From: UBA7330 sp043554545
GTDB taxonomy: Bacteria > Bacteroidota > Bacteroidia > Cytophagales > Cyclobacteriaceae
DNA: 64,000 nucleotides
Assembly: GCA_043554545.1 (NCBI GenBank)
Contig: CP121337.1
Location: 1,488,001 to 1,552,000, forward strand
Reading direction: 5' to 3'
The translations under genes were made by a program, and so were the position numbers. Positions 16,102 through 24,875 of the stretch are shown piece after piece. The notes below the pieces were generated by a model, which saw nothing but the letters and a program-made list of their open reading frames with translations, was not told the origin of the DNA and did not search any database. Each line of letters starts with the position of its first letter. The first letter of the stretch is position 1.

Positions 16102-17496
16102 ATGCAACAGAAATACCTCATATATACAATCATTCTGGTAGGATTCATGCTGTTTTCCTGTGGAGAGGAAGAAAAAGCACAACCCCCCAATGTCATTTAC
16201 ATTCTGGCTGATGACCTCGGATACGGCGATCTCAGCTGCAATGGCCAAACAAAGTTTCAAACACCTAATATCGATCGGCTGGCATCGGAAGGGATGAAGT
16301 TTACCAATCACTATTCTGGCAATACCGTTTGTAGTCCTTCGAGAGCCGTGCTAATGACTGGGCAGGATCCAGGACATATTTATCTGCGTGGAAACGCAGG
16401 TCCTGATATGTCGAAACTTGATCCCAAAATGACAGTCCTACCTGAAGTATTTAAAAACGCCGGGTATGCTACGGGCGCCTTTGGTAAATGGGGACTGGGA
16501 CAGACCAATGAACAAGGAGATAAAAACCCGTTGTCACATGGTTTTGATACATTCACAGGCTGGAAAAGTCAAACCATTGCTCATACTTACTATCCTTCGA
16601 CTTATGTCAAGGATGGAAATGAAGTGTCATTGGATTCGGGAACCTTTGTACATGACATCATCATGGACGGTGCCCGGGCTTTTATTGAAGAGCAGGCGAA
16701 GTCCGGAAAGCCATTCTTCTGTTATATCCCAACAGCTGTCCCGCATGCTGCCATGCATGCGCCAAAAGACCTGCATGAAAAGTGGAGAAAGAAATTCCCG
16801 GAGTTTGATGATGTGATAGGCAAGTATCGGGCCGGTCCGGAAGATTGCCCGGATGTTCAAAACCCCATCGCAGGATTTGCAGCGATGATGGAAAACCTGG
16901 ACAATGAGATCGGAACGATCCTGGATCAACTAAAAAATTTGGGTATTGATGATAATACGCTGATCATTTTTGCCAGTGACAACGGGGCACACCGTGAAGG
17001 AGGTCACGACCCGGACTTCTGGAATTCTACAGGTAACCTGAGAGGGATGAAACGTGACATGCATGAGGGTGGGATACGAACGCCCATGATGGCGAGATGG
17101 CCATCAAAGATCAAAGCAGGATCAACCTCTGATCACATCAGTGCATTTTGGGATGTATTACCTACGATGTCGGAGCTGGTGGGGCAGCAGGTACCGGAAC
17201 AATCAGATGGGATTTCTTTTATACCTACACTCTTAGGAAATGGTGAGCAGTCCCAACATGATTATTTGTATTTTGAGTTTACCAAAGGAAGAGATCAGGC
17301 GTTGTTTTCTCAGGCCGTAAGAAAGGGTGACTGGAAAGCTTACCTGGAAGTAGATAAACCCATGGAGATTTATAATTTGAAGGAGGATCCCTATGAGGAA
17401 AATGACCTGGCAGCAAATCAGCCAGAGGTAGTGAAGGAAATGCAGGAAATCATATCAGAGGCACGCACGCCGTTACCTGGCGAGCAGCCATTGTAG
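16102..17496 (+). CDS. Sulfatase (arylsulfatase family lipoprotein)
   Basis: 464 residues. Lipoprotein signal peptide (MLFSC, Cys20). The calcium-site motif ADDLGYGD is at 36-43, and the sulfatase signature C-x-P-S-R is CSPSR at 77-81, where Cys77 would be oxidised to formylglycine. Further conserved parts are GKWGLG, PHAAMHAP, and SDNGAHREGGH followed by LRGMKRDMHEGGIRTP. The family hydrolyses sulfate esters, and in marine Bacteroidota usually those of sulfated polysaccharides. The lipid anchor and neighbouring MFS and sialidase-like genes fit glycan processing at the cell envelope. No maturation enzyme or susCD pair is present in the window. Confidence 0.92.
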   Translation: MQQKYLIYTIILVGFMLFSCGEEEKAQPPNVIYILADDLGYGDLSCNGQTKFQTPNIDRLASEGMKFTNHYSGNTVCSPSRAVLMTGQDPGHIYLRGNAGPDMSKLDPKMTVLPEVFKNAGYATGAFGKWGLGQTNEQGDKNPLSHGFDTFTGWKSQTIAHTYYPSTYVKDGNEVSLDSGTFVHDIIMDGARAFIEEQAKSGKPFFCYIPTAVPHAAMHAPKDLHEKWRKKFPEFDDVIGKYRAGPEDCPDVQNPIAGFAAMMENLDNEIGTILDQLKNLGIDDNTLIIFASDNGAHREGGHDPDFWNSTGNLRGMKRDMHEGGIRTPMMARWPSKIKAGSTSDHISAFWDVLPTMSELVGQQVPEQSDGISFIPTLLGNGEQSQHDYLYFEFTKGRDQALFSQAVRKGDWKAYLEVDKPMEIYNLKEDPYEENDLAANQPEVVKEMQEIISEARTPLPGEQPL

Positions 17497-17674
17497 TGAT
17501 GGCCTTTCAGACAATATCTTTTGGATTAGTGTTTGGCAAGTCAGACAAAGTATATTGTTCCTTCTTTTCAATCAAAATACAACAGATTGGTCAAGAGCAT
17601 GATACACCCTTATGGTATATATCCTAAAAATGACTATTTTAGACGCCATCTAACCAAAATTAACCGATACGAAA

Positions 17675-18892
17675 ATGAATACAGACAACAGTAAAAGACT
17701 TTTTTATGGTAGTTGTTTTGCCCTGATTACAACTGCACTTTCTTTCAGTATCCGAGCGGGAATACTTCCACAACTCGGAGAAACATTTAATCTCTCTGCA
17801 ACTCAGTTGGGTTTTATTAATCAGATGTGGTTCCTGGGCTTTCCTATCTCAATGATCGTAGGAGGCCTGCTCTACAGTAAGATTGGTCCTAAAGTGATCA
17901 TGCAGTTTGCATTTTTCGCTCATACCCTGGGTATTATTATGACTATCTACTCCGGTGGATATACAGGTTTATTAATTTCAACACTGCTTATTGGTATTGG
18001 AAACGGCTGTACTGAAGCTGCTTGTAACCCTATGATTGCGGATGCCTACACAGGTAAAACAATGAACACCCTGCTAAACAGGTTTCACATGTGGTTTCCG
18101 GGAGGTATTGTAATTGGTGCTTTGATTTCCCTTTTTATGACCAATATGAATCTTGGATGGGAATTACAAATATGGATTATCATGGTACCTACTGTGATCT
18201 ATGCCTACCTGTTTTGGGGACAAGACTTCCCTAAACCTGCAAAAGAGGTCGCTTCATTAGGAGCGAATTTTAAAGCTATTTTCTCTCCACTGTTCATCTT
18301 CATGGCTGTATGTATGAGCTTAACTGCCATATCAGAATTCGGACCACAACAATGGACTGGAATCATTATGGCGAAAAGTGGAGCAGAGCCGATGGTGATC
18401 TTAGCGCTAGTTACTGGATTGATGGCAGTAGGAAGATATTTTGGTGGAGACTTTGTTCATAAATTTGATCAGACAGGTGTACTTCTGGGATCAGCTGTAT
18501 TTGCAGCGATTGGAATCTTTTTGTTTAGTACGCAAACCGGACCTATGGCTTATGTAGCTGCAGTCTTTTTTGCTATGGGAGTAACTTATTTCTGGCCGAA
18601 CATGATTGGTTTCATTGCTGAGAAAATTCCACTAAGTGGTGCCTTCGGTATGTCAATCTTAGGTGCAGTTGGAATGTTCTCTACCTCCATCTGGCAACCC
18701 GTAATTGGTAGCTGGATTGACAGTGCAAGGGAAGAAGCCGCTGCAGCTGGACTTGAAGGTGATGCTTTAGAACTGGCTGCTGGTCAGGACACTTTGCAGA
18801 GCATGATTGCATTTCCTGCCATATTGATCGTGTTATTTACCATCTTGTTCTTTTGGGTACGTAAGCGTAAAGCTGATGCAGCTGCCGATTAA
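17675..18892 (+). CDS. MFS transporter
   Basis: 405 residues with about 12 membrane segments. The typical MFS A-like loop appears between helices 2 and 3 (GGLLYSKIGPKVIM). The early segment GNGCTEAACNPMIADAY resembles sugar-type MFS carriers of the FucP/Nag class. It lies between a sulfatase and a sialidase-like gene, so import of a released sugar or acid is plausible, but the substrate is not shown. A strong intrinsic terminator follows at 18914-18949. Confidence 0.85.
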   Translation: MNTDNSKRLFYGSCFALITTALSFSIRAGILPQLGETFNLSATQLGFINQMWFLGFPISMIVGGLLYSKIGPKVIMQFAFFAHTLGIIMTIYSGGYTGLLISTLLIGIGNGCTEAACNPMIADAYTGKTMNTLLNRFHMWFPGGIVIGALISLFMTNMNLGWELQIWIIMVPTVIYAYLFWGQDFPKPAKEVASLGANFKAIFSPLFIFMAVCMSLTAISEFGPQQWTGIIMAKSGAEPMVILALVTGLMAVGRYFGGDFVHKFDQTGVLLGSAVFAAIGIFLFSTQTGPMAYVAAVFFAMGVTYFWPNMIGFIAEKIPLSGAFGMSILGAVGMFSTSIWQPVIGSWIDSAREEAAAAGLEGDALELAAGQDTLQSMIAFPAILIVLFTILFFWVRKRKADAAAD

Positions 18893-18913
18893 TTAAAGTT
18901 ATCAACTATATTA

Positions 18914-18949
18914 AATCATCCCATGAATTTTATGGGATGATTTTTTTTT
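18914..18949 (+). terminator. Intrinsic terminator
   Basis: Perfect 11-bp arms AATCATCCCAT and ATGGGATGATT around a 7-nt loop, running into nine T (18941-18949). It lies 21 nt after the MFS stop codon. Confidence 0.9.
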
Positions 18950-19021
18950 GCCCATTGTTGAGAAAATGGATTAGGGATAGAACATCAGTTCAGCACCAAT
19001 TTTTGTATTATTAAAAAGATT

Positions 19022-20173
19022 ATGAAATACACTTATATAACATTAATACTTGCTTCCATCGGATATACTTGTTTTTCACAAAAAGCAAAGCCAGAGATAC
19101 AAAAAGTAAAGGACATCGTGATCTATCAGGATCCAATGTTTTATTCCTCCTTCCCTTCTATTGTAAAACGCCCAGACGGCGAATTTTTGGTAGCGTTTAG
19201 ACGAGCTCCTGATCGACAGGTCTTTAGTGAAGCAAGTACCAATCATGTAGATCCCAATAGCTATTTGGTAATGGTGAGGTCTAAGGATGGAGCGCATTGG
19301 ACGCAGGAACCTGAACTCCTATATGCGCATCCGTTTGGTGGATCTCAGGACCCTTGTATGCTGCAACTAAAAGATGGTACCATATTGTGTACCAGTTATG
19401 GATGGGCGTTTGTCCGTCCAAAAGGACTTGAAAATATGAAGAAACCCTATACTTTAGTTAAGGATGAAGTAGTTTTTCTAGGCGGATATCTTTTAAGGTC
19501 GATGGATGGTGGTCATACCTGGGAGAAGCCGATATATCCTCCCCACGTACCTGTGGATATTAATTTCAATGCACTGGGACAACCGGTTCCAGCCTACAAT
19601 CGGGGAGGATTGTATGAAGGTAAGAATGGAGATGTCTATTGGATTGTAGCTGCCAGTGATAGTACTAAAAGGACATCTAATCATTTACTGAAGTCCACAG
19701 ATAAAGGATTGACCTGGCAGTATATGAGCCTGGTAGCAAAAGATGGTGATGCGGCTTTCAATGAGGCATCTGTTTATGAAACACCTAAAGGAGATATTGT
19801 AGGCTTTTTAAGAACCTCAGGAATGAACGATCAGGCATGTATCGCTCGCTCCACAGATGGCGGTAAATCATTTGAATGGGAGCCTATGGGATTTCAAGGA
19901 CATCCAATCAATGCCCTTAAACTTCCTGACGATCGCGTCTTGTTGACCTATGGATATCGTCACAAACCCTATGGAATCAGGGCTCGTATCCTAAATGCCG
20001 AATGCACAAATTTTAAGTCAGTCAAGGAATTTGTTTTGCGGTCTGATGGTGGGGGTACTGATATTGGTTATACATGGCCAGTTCAACTGGACCAGGACCA
20101 TGTGCTAGTCGTCTACTACTTCAATATTGATGATGGTACTCGTCACATTGCAGGAACCATCATTAAAATCTAA
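19022..20173 (+). CDS. Secreted sialidase-like BNR-repeat protein
   Basis: 383 residues with a signal peptide ending near CFSQ (residue 20). Four Asp-box-like BNR motifs are spaced through a six-bladed propeller: RSKDGAHWT (about 86), RSMDGGHTW (159), KSTDKGLTW (about 224) and RSTDGGKSFEW (about 278). This is the fold of exo-sialidases and of many sialidase-like proteins with other activities. I do not see the F/YRIP motif of true sialidases near the N-terminus, so sialidase activity is uncertain. It has its own upstream region after a strong terminator. Confidence 0.78.
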   Translation: MKYTYITLILASIGYTCFSQKAKPEIQKVKDIVIYQDPMFYSSFPSIVKRPDGEFLVAFRRAPDRQVFSEASTNHVDPNSYLVMVRSKDGAHWTQEPELLYAHPFGGSQDPCMLQLKDGTILCTSYGWAFVRPKGLENMKKPYTLVKDEVVFLGGYLLRSMDGGHTWEKPIYPPHVPVDINFNALGQPVPAYNRGGLYEGKNGDVYWIVAASDSTKRTSNHLLKSTDKGLTWQYMSLVAKDGDAAFNEASVYETPKGDIVGFLRTSGMNDQACIARSTDGGKSFEWEPMGFQGHPINALKLPDDRVLLTYGYRHKPYGIRARILNAECTNFKSVKEFVLRSDGGGTDIGYTWPVQLDQDHVLVVYYFNIDDGTRHIAGTIIKI

Positions 20174-20227
20174 CAATTAATGTTTTCTTGCAAGGATAAT
20201 AACCGCTAAATATTGAAACTTTTATAA

Positions 20228-20247
20228 TTGACTAAACGTTCAGTCAA
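20228..20247. promoter_or_regulatory. Palindromic TetR-type operator
   Basis: TTGACTAAACGTTCAGTCAA is a 20-bp palindrome with a single mismatched pair, ending 3 nt before the TetR start codon. Its form (TGACT...AGTCA around ACGT) is that of TetR/AcrR operators. Autoregulation of the downstream six-gene operon is the natural inference. Confidence 0.7.
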
Positions 20248-20250
20248 TAT

Positions 20251-20844
20251 ATGAGTCCTAGATCAAAAGCACAATTTGAAAACATAAGAGCGTCCTCGTC
20301 CAGGAAGATCATGGATGCCTCTTTGGAGTTATTTGGTACGATCGGTTATAATGCTACTACCATCGCTCAGATTGCTGAATGCGCAGGCGTTTCCAAAGGG
20401 TTGATATATAACTACTTTGAAAGTAAAGAAGCCTTACTGAAAGCCATGATTCTTGATCTTTCGAAAGAAGGGGAGGAGATGATGCAACAGTCACTTTCCG
20501 GGGATCTGGAAGAGTCACTTGAAACGATGATCAGCATGGCATTTAAGTGGCTGAGGGAGAATGAAAAGCAAAATAGACTACTGCTTAGTCTGGTACTGCA
20601 GATAGACCAATTTGACTTTATTCATGATTTGGCAAAAACCAAGATGACTGAGTATTTAAGCATGTTGGAAGATTTGCTGAAGAAAATAAATTTTCCAAAT
20701 CATCGAACCGAAGCAAGGATACTTGCGACTTTGTTTGATGGGATCGGAATTCAATACCTCGTATTGAAACAAGATTACCCACTCAATGAAATGGAGGAAA
20801 TGTTAATTGAAAGGTATTGCTCATCAAAAAGAAAACACAAATGA
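20251..20844 (+). CDS. TetR/AcrR-family transcriptional regulator
   Basis: 197 residues. The N-terminal helix-turn-helix lies at about residues 35-60 (TTIAQIAECAGVSKGLIYNYFESKEALL), the hallmark of TetR repressors. The C-terminal ligand-binding part is all-helical. A palindromic operator sits immediately upstream, and the stop codon overlaps the start of the LolA-like gene (ATGA), making it the first gene of the trans-envelope transport operon. It probably represses that operon until it senses a ligand or an envelope signal; the ligand is unknown. Confidence 0.9.
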   Translation: MSPRSKAQFENIRASSSRKIMDASLELFGTIGYNATTIAQIAECAGVSKGLIYNYFESKEALLKAMILDLSKEGEEMMQQSLSGDLEESLETMISMAFKWLRENEKQNRLLLSLVLQIDQFDFIHDLAKTKMTEYLSMLEDLLKKINFPNHRTEARILATLFDGIGIQYLVLKQDYPLNEMEEMLIERYCSSKRKHK

Positions 20845-21605
20845 ATAGCTATAAAGTATTCGAACGGTTTATGGTGCTGATGTTGATTTTCATATGGTCG
20901 TCAGTATCGGTATACGGGCAAACTGCCAGAGAGATCATTGACCGTGCCAACCAAAAAATGCAGGGACAAACGAATTACGCAGAGATGAAAATGAAGATTG
21001 TACGGCCGGAGTGGACAAGAGAAATAGCAATGAAGAGTTGGGCTAAGGGGACTGAGCATAGCCTGGTTTTGATCACTGCGCCAGCACGTGATGAAGGTGC
21101 TGCATTTCTAAAAAGGGAAAAGGAATTGTGGAACTGGCAACCAACCATCAACCGGGTAATCAAAATGCCACCCAGTATGATGATGCAGTCCTGGATGGGA
21201 TCTGACTTTACAAATGACGACCTGGTCAAGGAGTCCTCCATCGTGGATGATTATACCCAAAGCATCGTCAAGGATACAACGATCAATGGGATGGACTCCT
21301 GGAAAATCGAATTGATCCCTACAGAAGAATCTGCTGTCGTATGGGGCCGGATCGAAGCTTTTATCAGCAAGAAAGACTACATACAATTGCTTTTTAGGTA
21401 CTACGATGAAGATGGATACCTGGTAAATACCATGGTGCTGTCAGACATCAGGGATCTTGGAGGGAGGCGTATACCCGCTAAATTGGAAATGATCCCAGCT
21501 GAAAATCCTGATCAAAAAACAGTGATCCTATATGAGAATATGAATTTTGATCTGGACCTTGAAACGCAGTTTTTTAGTATTCAGAACATGAAAAGAATAA
21601 GATAG
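20841..21605 (+). CDS. LolA-like outer-membrane lipoprotein-sorting protein
   Basis: About 254 residues from the ATG at 20841, which overlaps the TetR stop by 4 nt. A signal peptide ends near YGQ. The body matches the 'outer membrane lipoprotein-sorting protein' family: a half-barrel opening with AREIIDRANQKMQGQTNYAEMKMKI, a WNWQPTINRVIKMPPSMMMQSWMGSDFTNDDL block and late LGGRRIPAKLEM strands. Such proteins shuttle lipids or lipoproteins through the periplasm. With the following permeases, ATPase and barrel protein it would be the periplasmic carrier. The cargo is unknown. Confidence 0.85.
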   Translation: MNSYKVFERFMVLMLIFIWSSVSVYGQTAREIIDRANQKMQGQTNYAEMKMKIVRPEWTREIAMKSWAKGTEHSLVLITAPARDEGAAFLKREKELWNWQPTINRVIKMPPSMMMQSWMGSDFTNDDLVKESSIVDDYTQSIVKDTTINGMDSWKIELIPTEESAVVWGRIEAFISKKDYIQLLFRYYDEDGYLVNTMVLSDIRDLGGRRIPAKLEMIPAENPDQKTVILYENMNFDLDLETQFFSIQNMKRIR

Positions 21606-21716
21606 ACGAGGATAAAGAAGAAAGTTGATAGATGAGAATTTTCATGGAATTAATGAAATGGCACAAAGTAGACCTATATCAAATAAGTAGCTGCTAAACC
21701 TAAAACCTAAACACCC

Positions 21717-22937
21717 ATGTATCTAACATTAGCCTGGCGAAATATTTGGCGCAACAAGAGAAGAAGCTTTATCACAATAGGGTCGATCACTTTTGCTGTA
21801 CTCCTGGCATGTGTGATGCGTTCCATGCAGTTAGGTTCCTATGAGCGCATGATCGAAACAGCCGCACGGTTTTTTACCGGATACATCCAAATCCATGATC
21901 AGGGATATTGGGAGGGCAAGACCATAGACAATAGCTTTTCTTACGATCAGCAATTGCTTGAGGAGGTTGAGTCGGTACCAGGCGTGTTGTCGGTAGTTCC
22001 AAGGGTGGAGTCGTTTGCGCTTGCTTCCTATCAGCAAAAAACGAAAGGAGCTATGGTCTTAGGTATTGATCCAGAGAAAGAGGACCAGCTTACAAGGGTG
22101 AAAGATAAGCTTGTAGAGGGTGATTATCTGACTCAAGCAGACGATGGTGCGATGGTCGCAATGGGGTTAGCTGATTACTTAAAGATTGGGATTGGGGATA
22201 CGATTGTTTTGATCGGACAAGGATATCACGGAGCAAATGCTGTAGGTATATACCCCATAAAGGGAATCATGAAATTTCCAGTCCCTGAACAAAACAACCA
22301 AACAATATACCTATCGCTCAAGGAGGCGCAATGGCTATATGCTGTTGGGGACCAGTTAACGAGTCTTTCGCTGGTGATTGATAAAGCGGATCACGTAGAA
22401 AGGATTGTCAGTGAGATTAAATCAGGTATTGATTTGGAAACATATGAAGTAATGGGGTGGAAGGAGTTGATGCCGGAACTGGTACAGGGTATTGAAATTG
22501 ATAACATCAGTGCAAAGGTTATGATTTGGATTTTATACGCTGTGATTGGTTTTGGGATGTTCGGCACATTTCTGATGATGACAGCAGAACGAATGTACGA
22601 GTTTGGGGTCATGTTGTCCATTGGTATGCATCGATATACAATGCAAATCGTGATATTTTTAGAGATGGCCATCATGTCGAGCATGGGCGTGTTGGCAGGA
22701 GTTTCGATTAGTTTGCCTTTTTTGATATACTACTTTTTCCACCCCATCTATTTCACAGGAGATGCAGCAGCCATGATTGAAAATTTCGGTGTAGAGCCAG
22801 CTTACTTTTTCTCTTTACAGCCTGCGCTTTTTTACAATCAGGCCTGGGCGATTTTTCTGATGGCCCTTATCCTGGCGCTCTATCCTTTAATCGTGATCCG
22901 CCGGTTGAAACCTGTTAAAGCAATGCGTGAAGCCTAA
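21717..22937 (+). CDS. ABC transporter permease, FtsX/LolCE type (first)
   Basis: 406 residues with the MacB/LolCE topology. One N-terminal membrane helix follows the cytoplasmic motif AWRNIWRNKRRSF. A large periplasmic domain spans about 40-270, and three C-terminal helices include the FtsX block MYEFGVMLSIGMHRYTM. The protein ends with RLKPVKAMREA, the usual cytoplasmic tail. It pairs with a second, related permease 12 nt downstream. Together they would form the heterodimeric membrane part of a Lol-like lipoprotein or lipid extractor. Confidence 0.9.
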   Translation: MYLTLAWRNIWRNKRRSFITIGSITFAVLLACVMRSMQLGSYERMIETAARFFTGYIQIHDQGYWEGKTIDNSFSYDQQLLEEVESVPGVLSVVPRVESFALASYQQKTKGAMVLGIDPEKEDQLTRVKDKLVEGDYLTQADDGAMVAMGLADYLKIGIGDTIVLIGQGYHGANAVGIYPIKGIMKFPVPEQNNQTIYLSLKEAQWLYAVGDQLTSLSLVIDKADHVERIVSEIKSGIDLETYEVMGWKELMPELVQGIEIDNISAKVMIWILYAVIGFGMFGTFLMMTAERMYEFGVMLSIGMHRYTMQIVIFLEMAIMSSMGVLAGVSISLPFLIYYFFHPIYFTGDAAAMIENFGVEPAYFFSLQPALFYNQAWAIFLMALILALYPLIVIRRLKPVKAMREA

Positions 22938-22949
22938 ATACAGAATAAG

Positions 22950-24170
22950 ATGATAATGTTAATAAAAATAGCCTGGCGAAATATTTGGAGAAGCAAGCTG
23001 AGAAGTTTAGTTGTTGTAGGCTCTATTATTCTAGGCATATGGGCGATGATTTTTGGTGCTGGTTTCATGAATGGCTTTATCGTTAGCTATATGGCCAACG
23101 CCATCAACCACGAGACCTCGAATATTCAGATCCATCATCCACAATTCAAAAAGGATTTTGATGTAAATTTTTATCTCGATGACGGTCTGGATAAAGCAGC
23201 GATGATAAGGTCATGGGAAGGTGTATCCGGGGTAACAACCAGGAGTCTGGTGAGTGGCATGATCTCCTCTCCCAGGAAAGCTTCAGGTGTTCGCATACTC
23301 GGGATTGAAAAAGAGAATGAATCAATTGTTACAGGACTTGATGGGTTGATATCAACTGGTGAATATTTTGAAGGAATAAAGAGAAATCCAGTGTTGATTG
23401 GTAAGAAGTTGGCAGAAGATCTGGGGGTGGGCGTTAAAAGTAAAGTAGTACTCACGTTTAATGATGCAAATGGTAACATTACAGCGGCGTCTTTTCGGGT
23501 GGCGGGTATCATCAACAGTTCTTCGATTAGCTTGAGTGAAGGTTCGGCTTTTGTCCTGCAGGAAGATTTGAATCGGATCCTTGGTTTGCCAGGTGAAGTC
23601 CATGAGGTAGCTGTGCTGACCGAAGCGCAGGTAGAAGAACAGCTAATTGTTCAAAAGTATCAGAACCAATATGCCGGAGATCTGATTGAGACCTGGAAAG
23701 AGATTGCTCCACAGCTTGCTTACATGCAAGAGATGTATGGAAGCATGATGTACGTGATCATGACGATCGTACTGATTGCGTTGGTCTTTGGAATTGTCAA
23801 TACGATGTTGATGGCTGTATTGGAAAGAATGAAGGAGCTTGGCATGCTGATGGCTGTGGGTATGACGAAGGCAAGAGTCTTTGCTATGATCCTTATTGAA
23901 ACCATGTTTTTGGGTATAATCGGTGCACCAATAGGTCTTTTTATGGGTTGGCTGACCATTGGTCATTTTCGGAGTACGGGAGTGGACCTGACAGCTTATT
24001 CGGAAGGGCTGGAGTCTTTTGGGTATGATTCTATGCTGTATCCCTATGTTTCTGATTCCGTGTACCTGGCTGTAACAGCTGGTGTATCTGTCACAGCTTT
24101 TATTGGAGCCATATACCCGGCACTAAAGGCAATCAGATTGAGGCCAGTCGAAGCATTACATAAAATTTAG
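22950..24170 (+). CDS. ABC transporter permease, FtsX/LolCE type (second)
   Basis: 406 residues, clearly paralogous to the preceding permease in layout. It starts with AWRNIWRSKLRSL, has a periplasmic MacB-like domain and an FtsX block with ERMKELGMLMAVGMTKARVF, and ends RLRPVEALHKI. The start is the ATG at 22950, although another in-frame ATG lies at 22956. Two non-identical permeases next to a LolD-type ATPase is the LolC-LolE arrangement, which distinguishes this system from the MacB type with fused domains. Confidence 0.9.
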   Translation: MIMLIKIAWRNIWRSKLRSLVVVGSIILGIWAMIFGAGFMNGFIVSYMANAINHETSNIQIHHPQFKKDFDVNFYLDDGLDKAAMIRSWEGVSGVTTRSLVSGMISSPRKASGVRILGIEKENESIVTGLDGLISTGEYFEGIKRNPVLIGKKLAEDLGVGVKSKVVLTFNDANGNITAASFRVAGIINSSSISLSEGSAFVLQEDLNRILGLPGEVHEVAVLTEAQVEEQLIVQKYQNQYAGDLIETWKEIAPQLAYMQEMYGSMMYVIMTIVLIALVFGIVNTMLMAVLERMKELGMLMAVGMTKARVFAMILIETMFLGIIGAPIGLFMGWLTIGHFRSTGVDLTAYSEGLESFGYDSMLYPYVSDSVYLAVTAGVSVTAFIGAIYPALKAIRLRPVEALHKI

Positions 24171-24191
24171 AGAACATTAACAGCACTGATT

Positions 24192-24875
24192 ATGAGTATC
24201 ATTCAAGCTAAAAATATAACTAAGGTCTATAACTCAACTGTGGTACCGGTGAACGCATTGAACCAAATAGACCTGGAGATACAGGGAGGGGAGTTTACCG
24301 CCATTGTAGGACCTTCAGGTTGTGGAAAGACCACTTTACTCAATATTTTAGGAGGACTTGATTACCCCACTACCGGGGAAGTGATTTTAGCTGGGACCAA
24401 TATCACTAGCTTGAGCGACAGTGAGATGATCGATTTTCGTTTAAATAACATTGGTTTTGTATTTCAGGCATATAACCTGATCCCGGTATTGACCACCCAG
24501 GAGAATGTAGAGTTTATCATGCTTTTGCAAAAGAAGGCCAAAAAGGAGCGTGATGAAAGGGCGCTGGAATTGCTAACCCAGATGGGTATATCCGATAAAG
24601 CAGGTCAAAGGCCCTCACAACTTTCAGGTGGACAACAGCAAAGAGTCGCTGTAGCCAGGGCCTTGGCATCAAAGCCACAGTTTATCCTCGCTGATGAACC
24701 AACTGCAAACCTGGATTCTCATTCTACCTCAGACCTATTGGATATCATGGCTAGGATGAATAAAGAGGAGGGGGCTACGTTTGTTTTTAGCACCCATGAC
24801 CAAAGAGTGATTGATAAAGCGAGACGCATAGTGACCCTGGAAGATGGTCACATCATCAGCGACGAATTGAGATGA
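24192..24875 (+). CDS. ABC transporter ATP-binding protein, LolD type
   Basis: 227 residues, the standard size of LolD/MacB-type ATPases. The Walker A motif is GPSGCGKTT at 40-48, the signature is LSGGQQQRVAVARAL, and Walker B is FILADEPT followed by NLD; the switch His is in FSTHD. It energises the two FtsX-type permeases just upstream. The stop overlaps the start of the outer-membrane protein gene (ATGA), so stoichiometric translation is likely. Confidence 0.93.
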   Translation: MSIIQAKNITKVYNSTVVPVNALNQIDLEIQGGEFTAIVGPSGCGKTTLLNILGGLDYPTTGEVILAGTNITSLSDSEMIDFRLNNIGFVFQAYNLIPVLTTQENVEFIMLLQKKAKKERDERALELLTQMGISDKAGQRPSQLSGGQQQRVAVARALASKPQFILADEPTANLDSHSTSDLLDIMARMNKEEGATFVFSTHDQRVIDKARRIVTLEDGHIISDELR

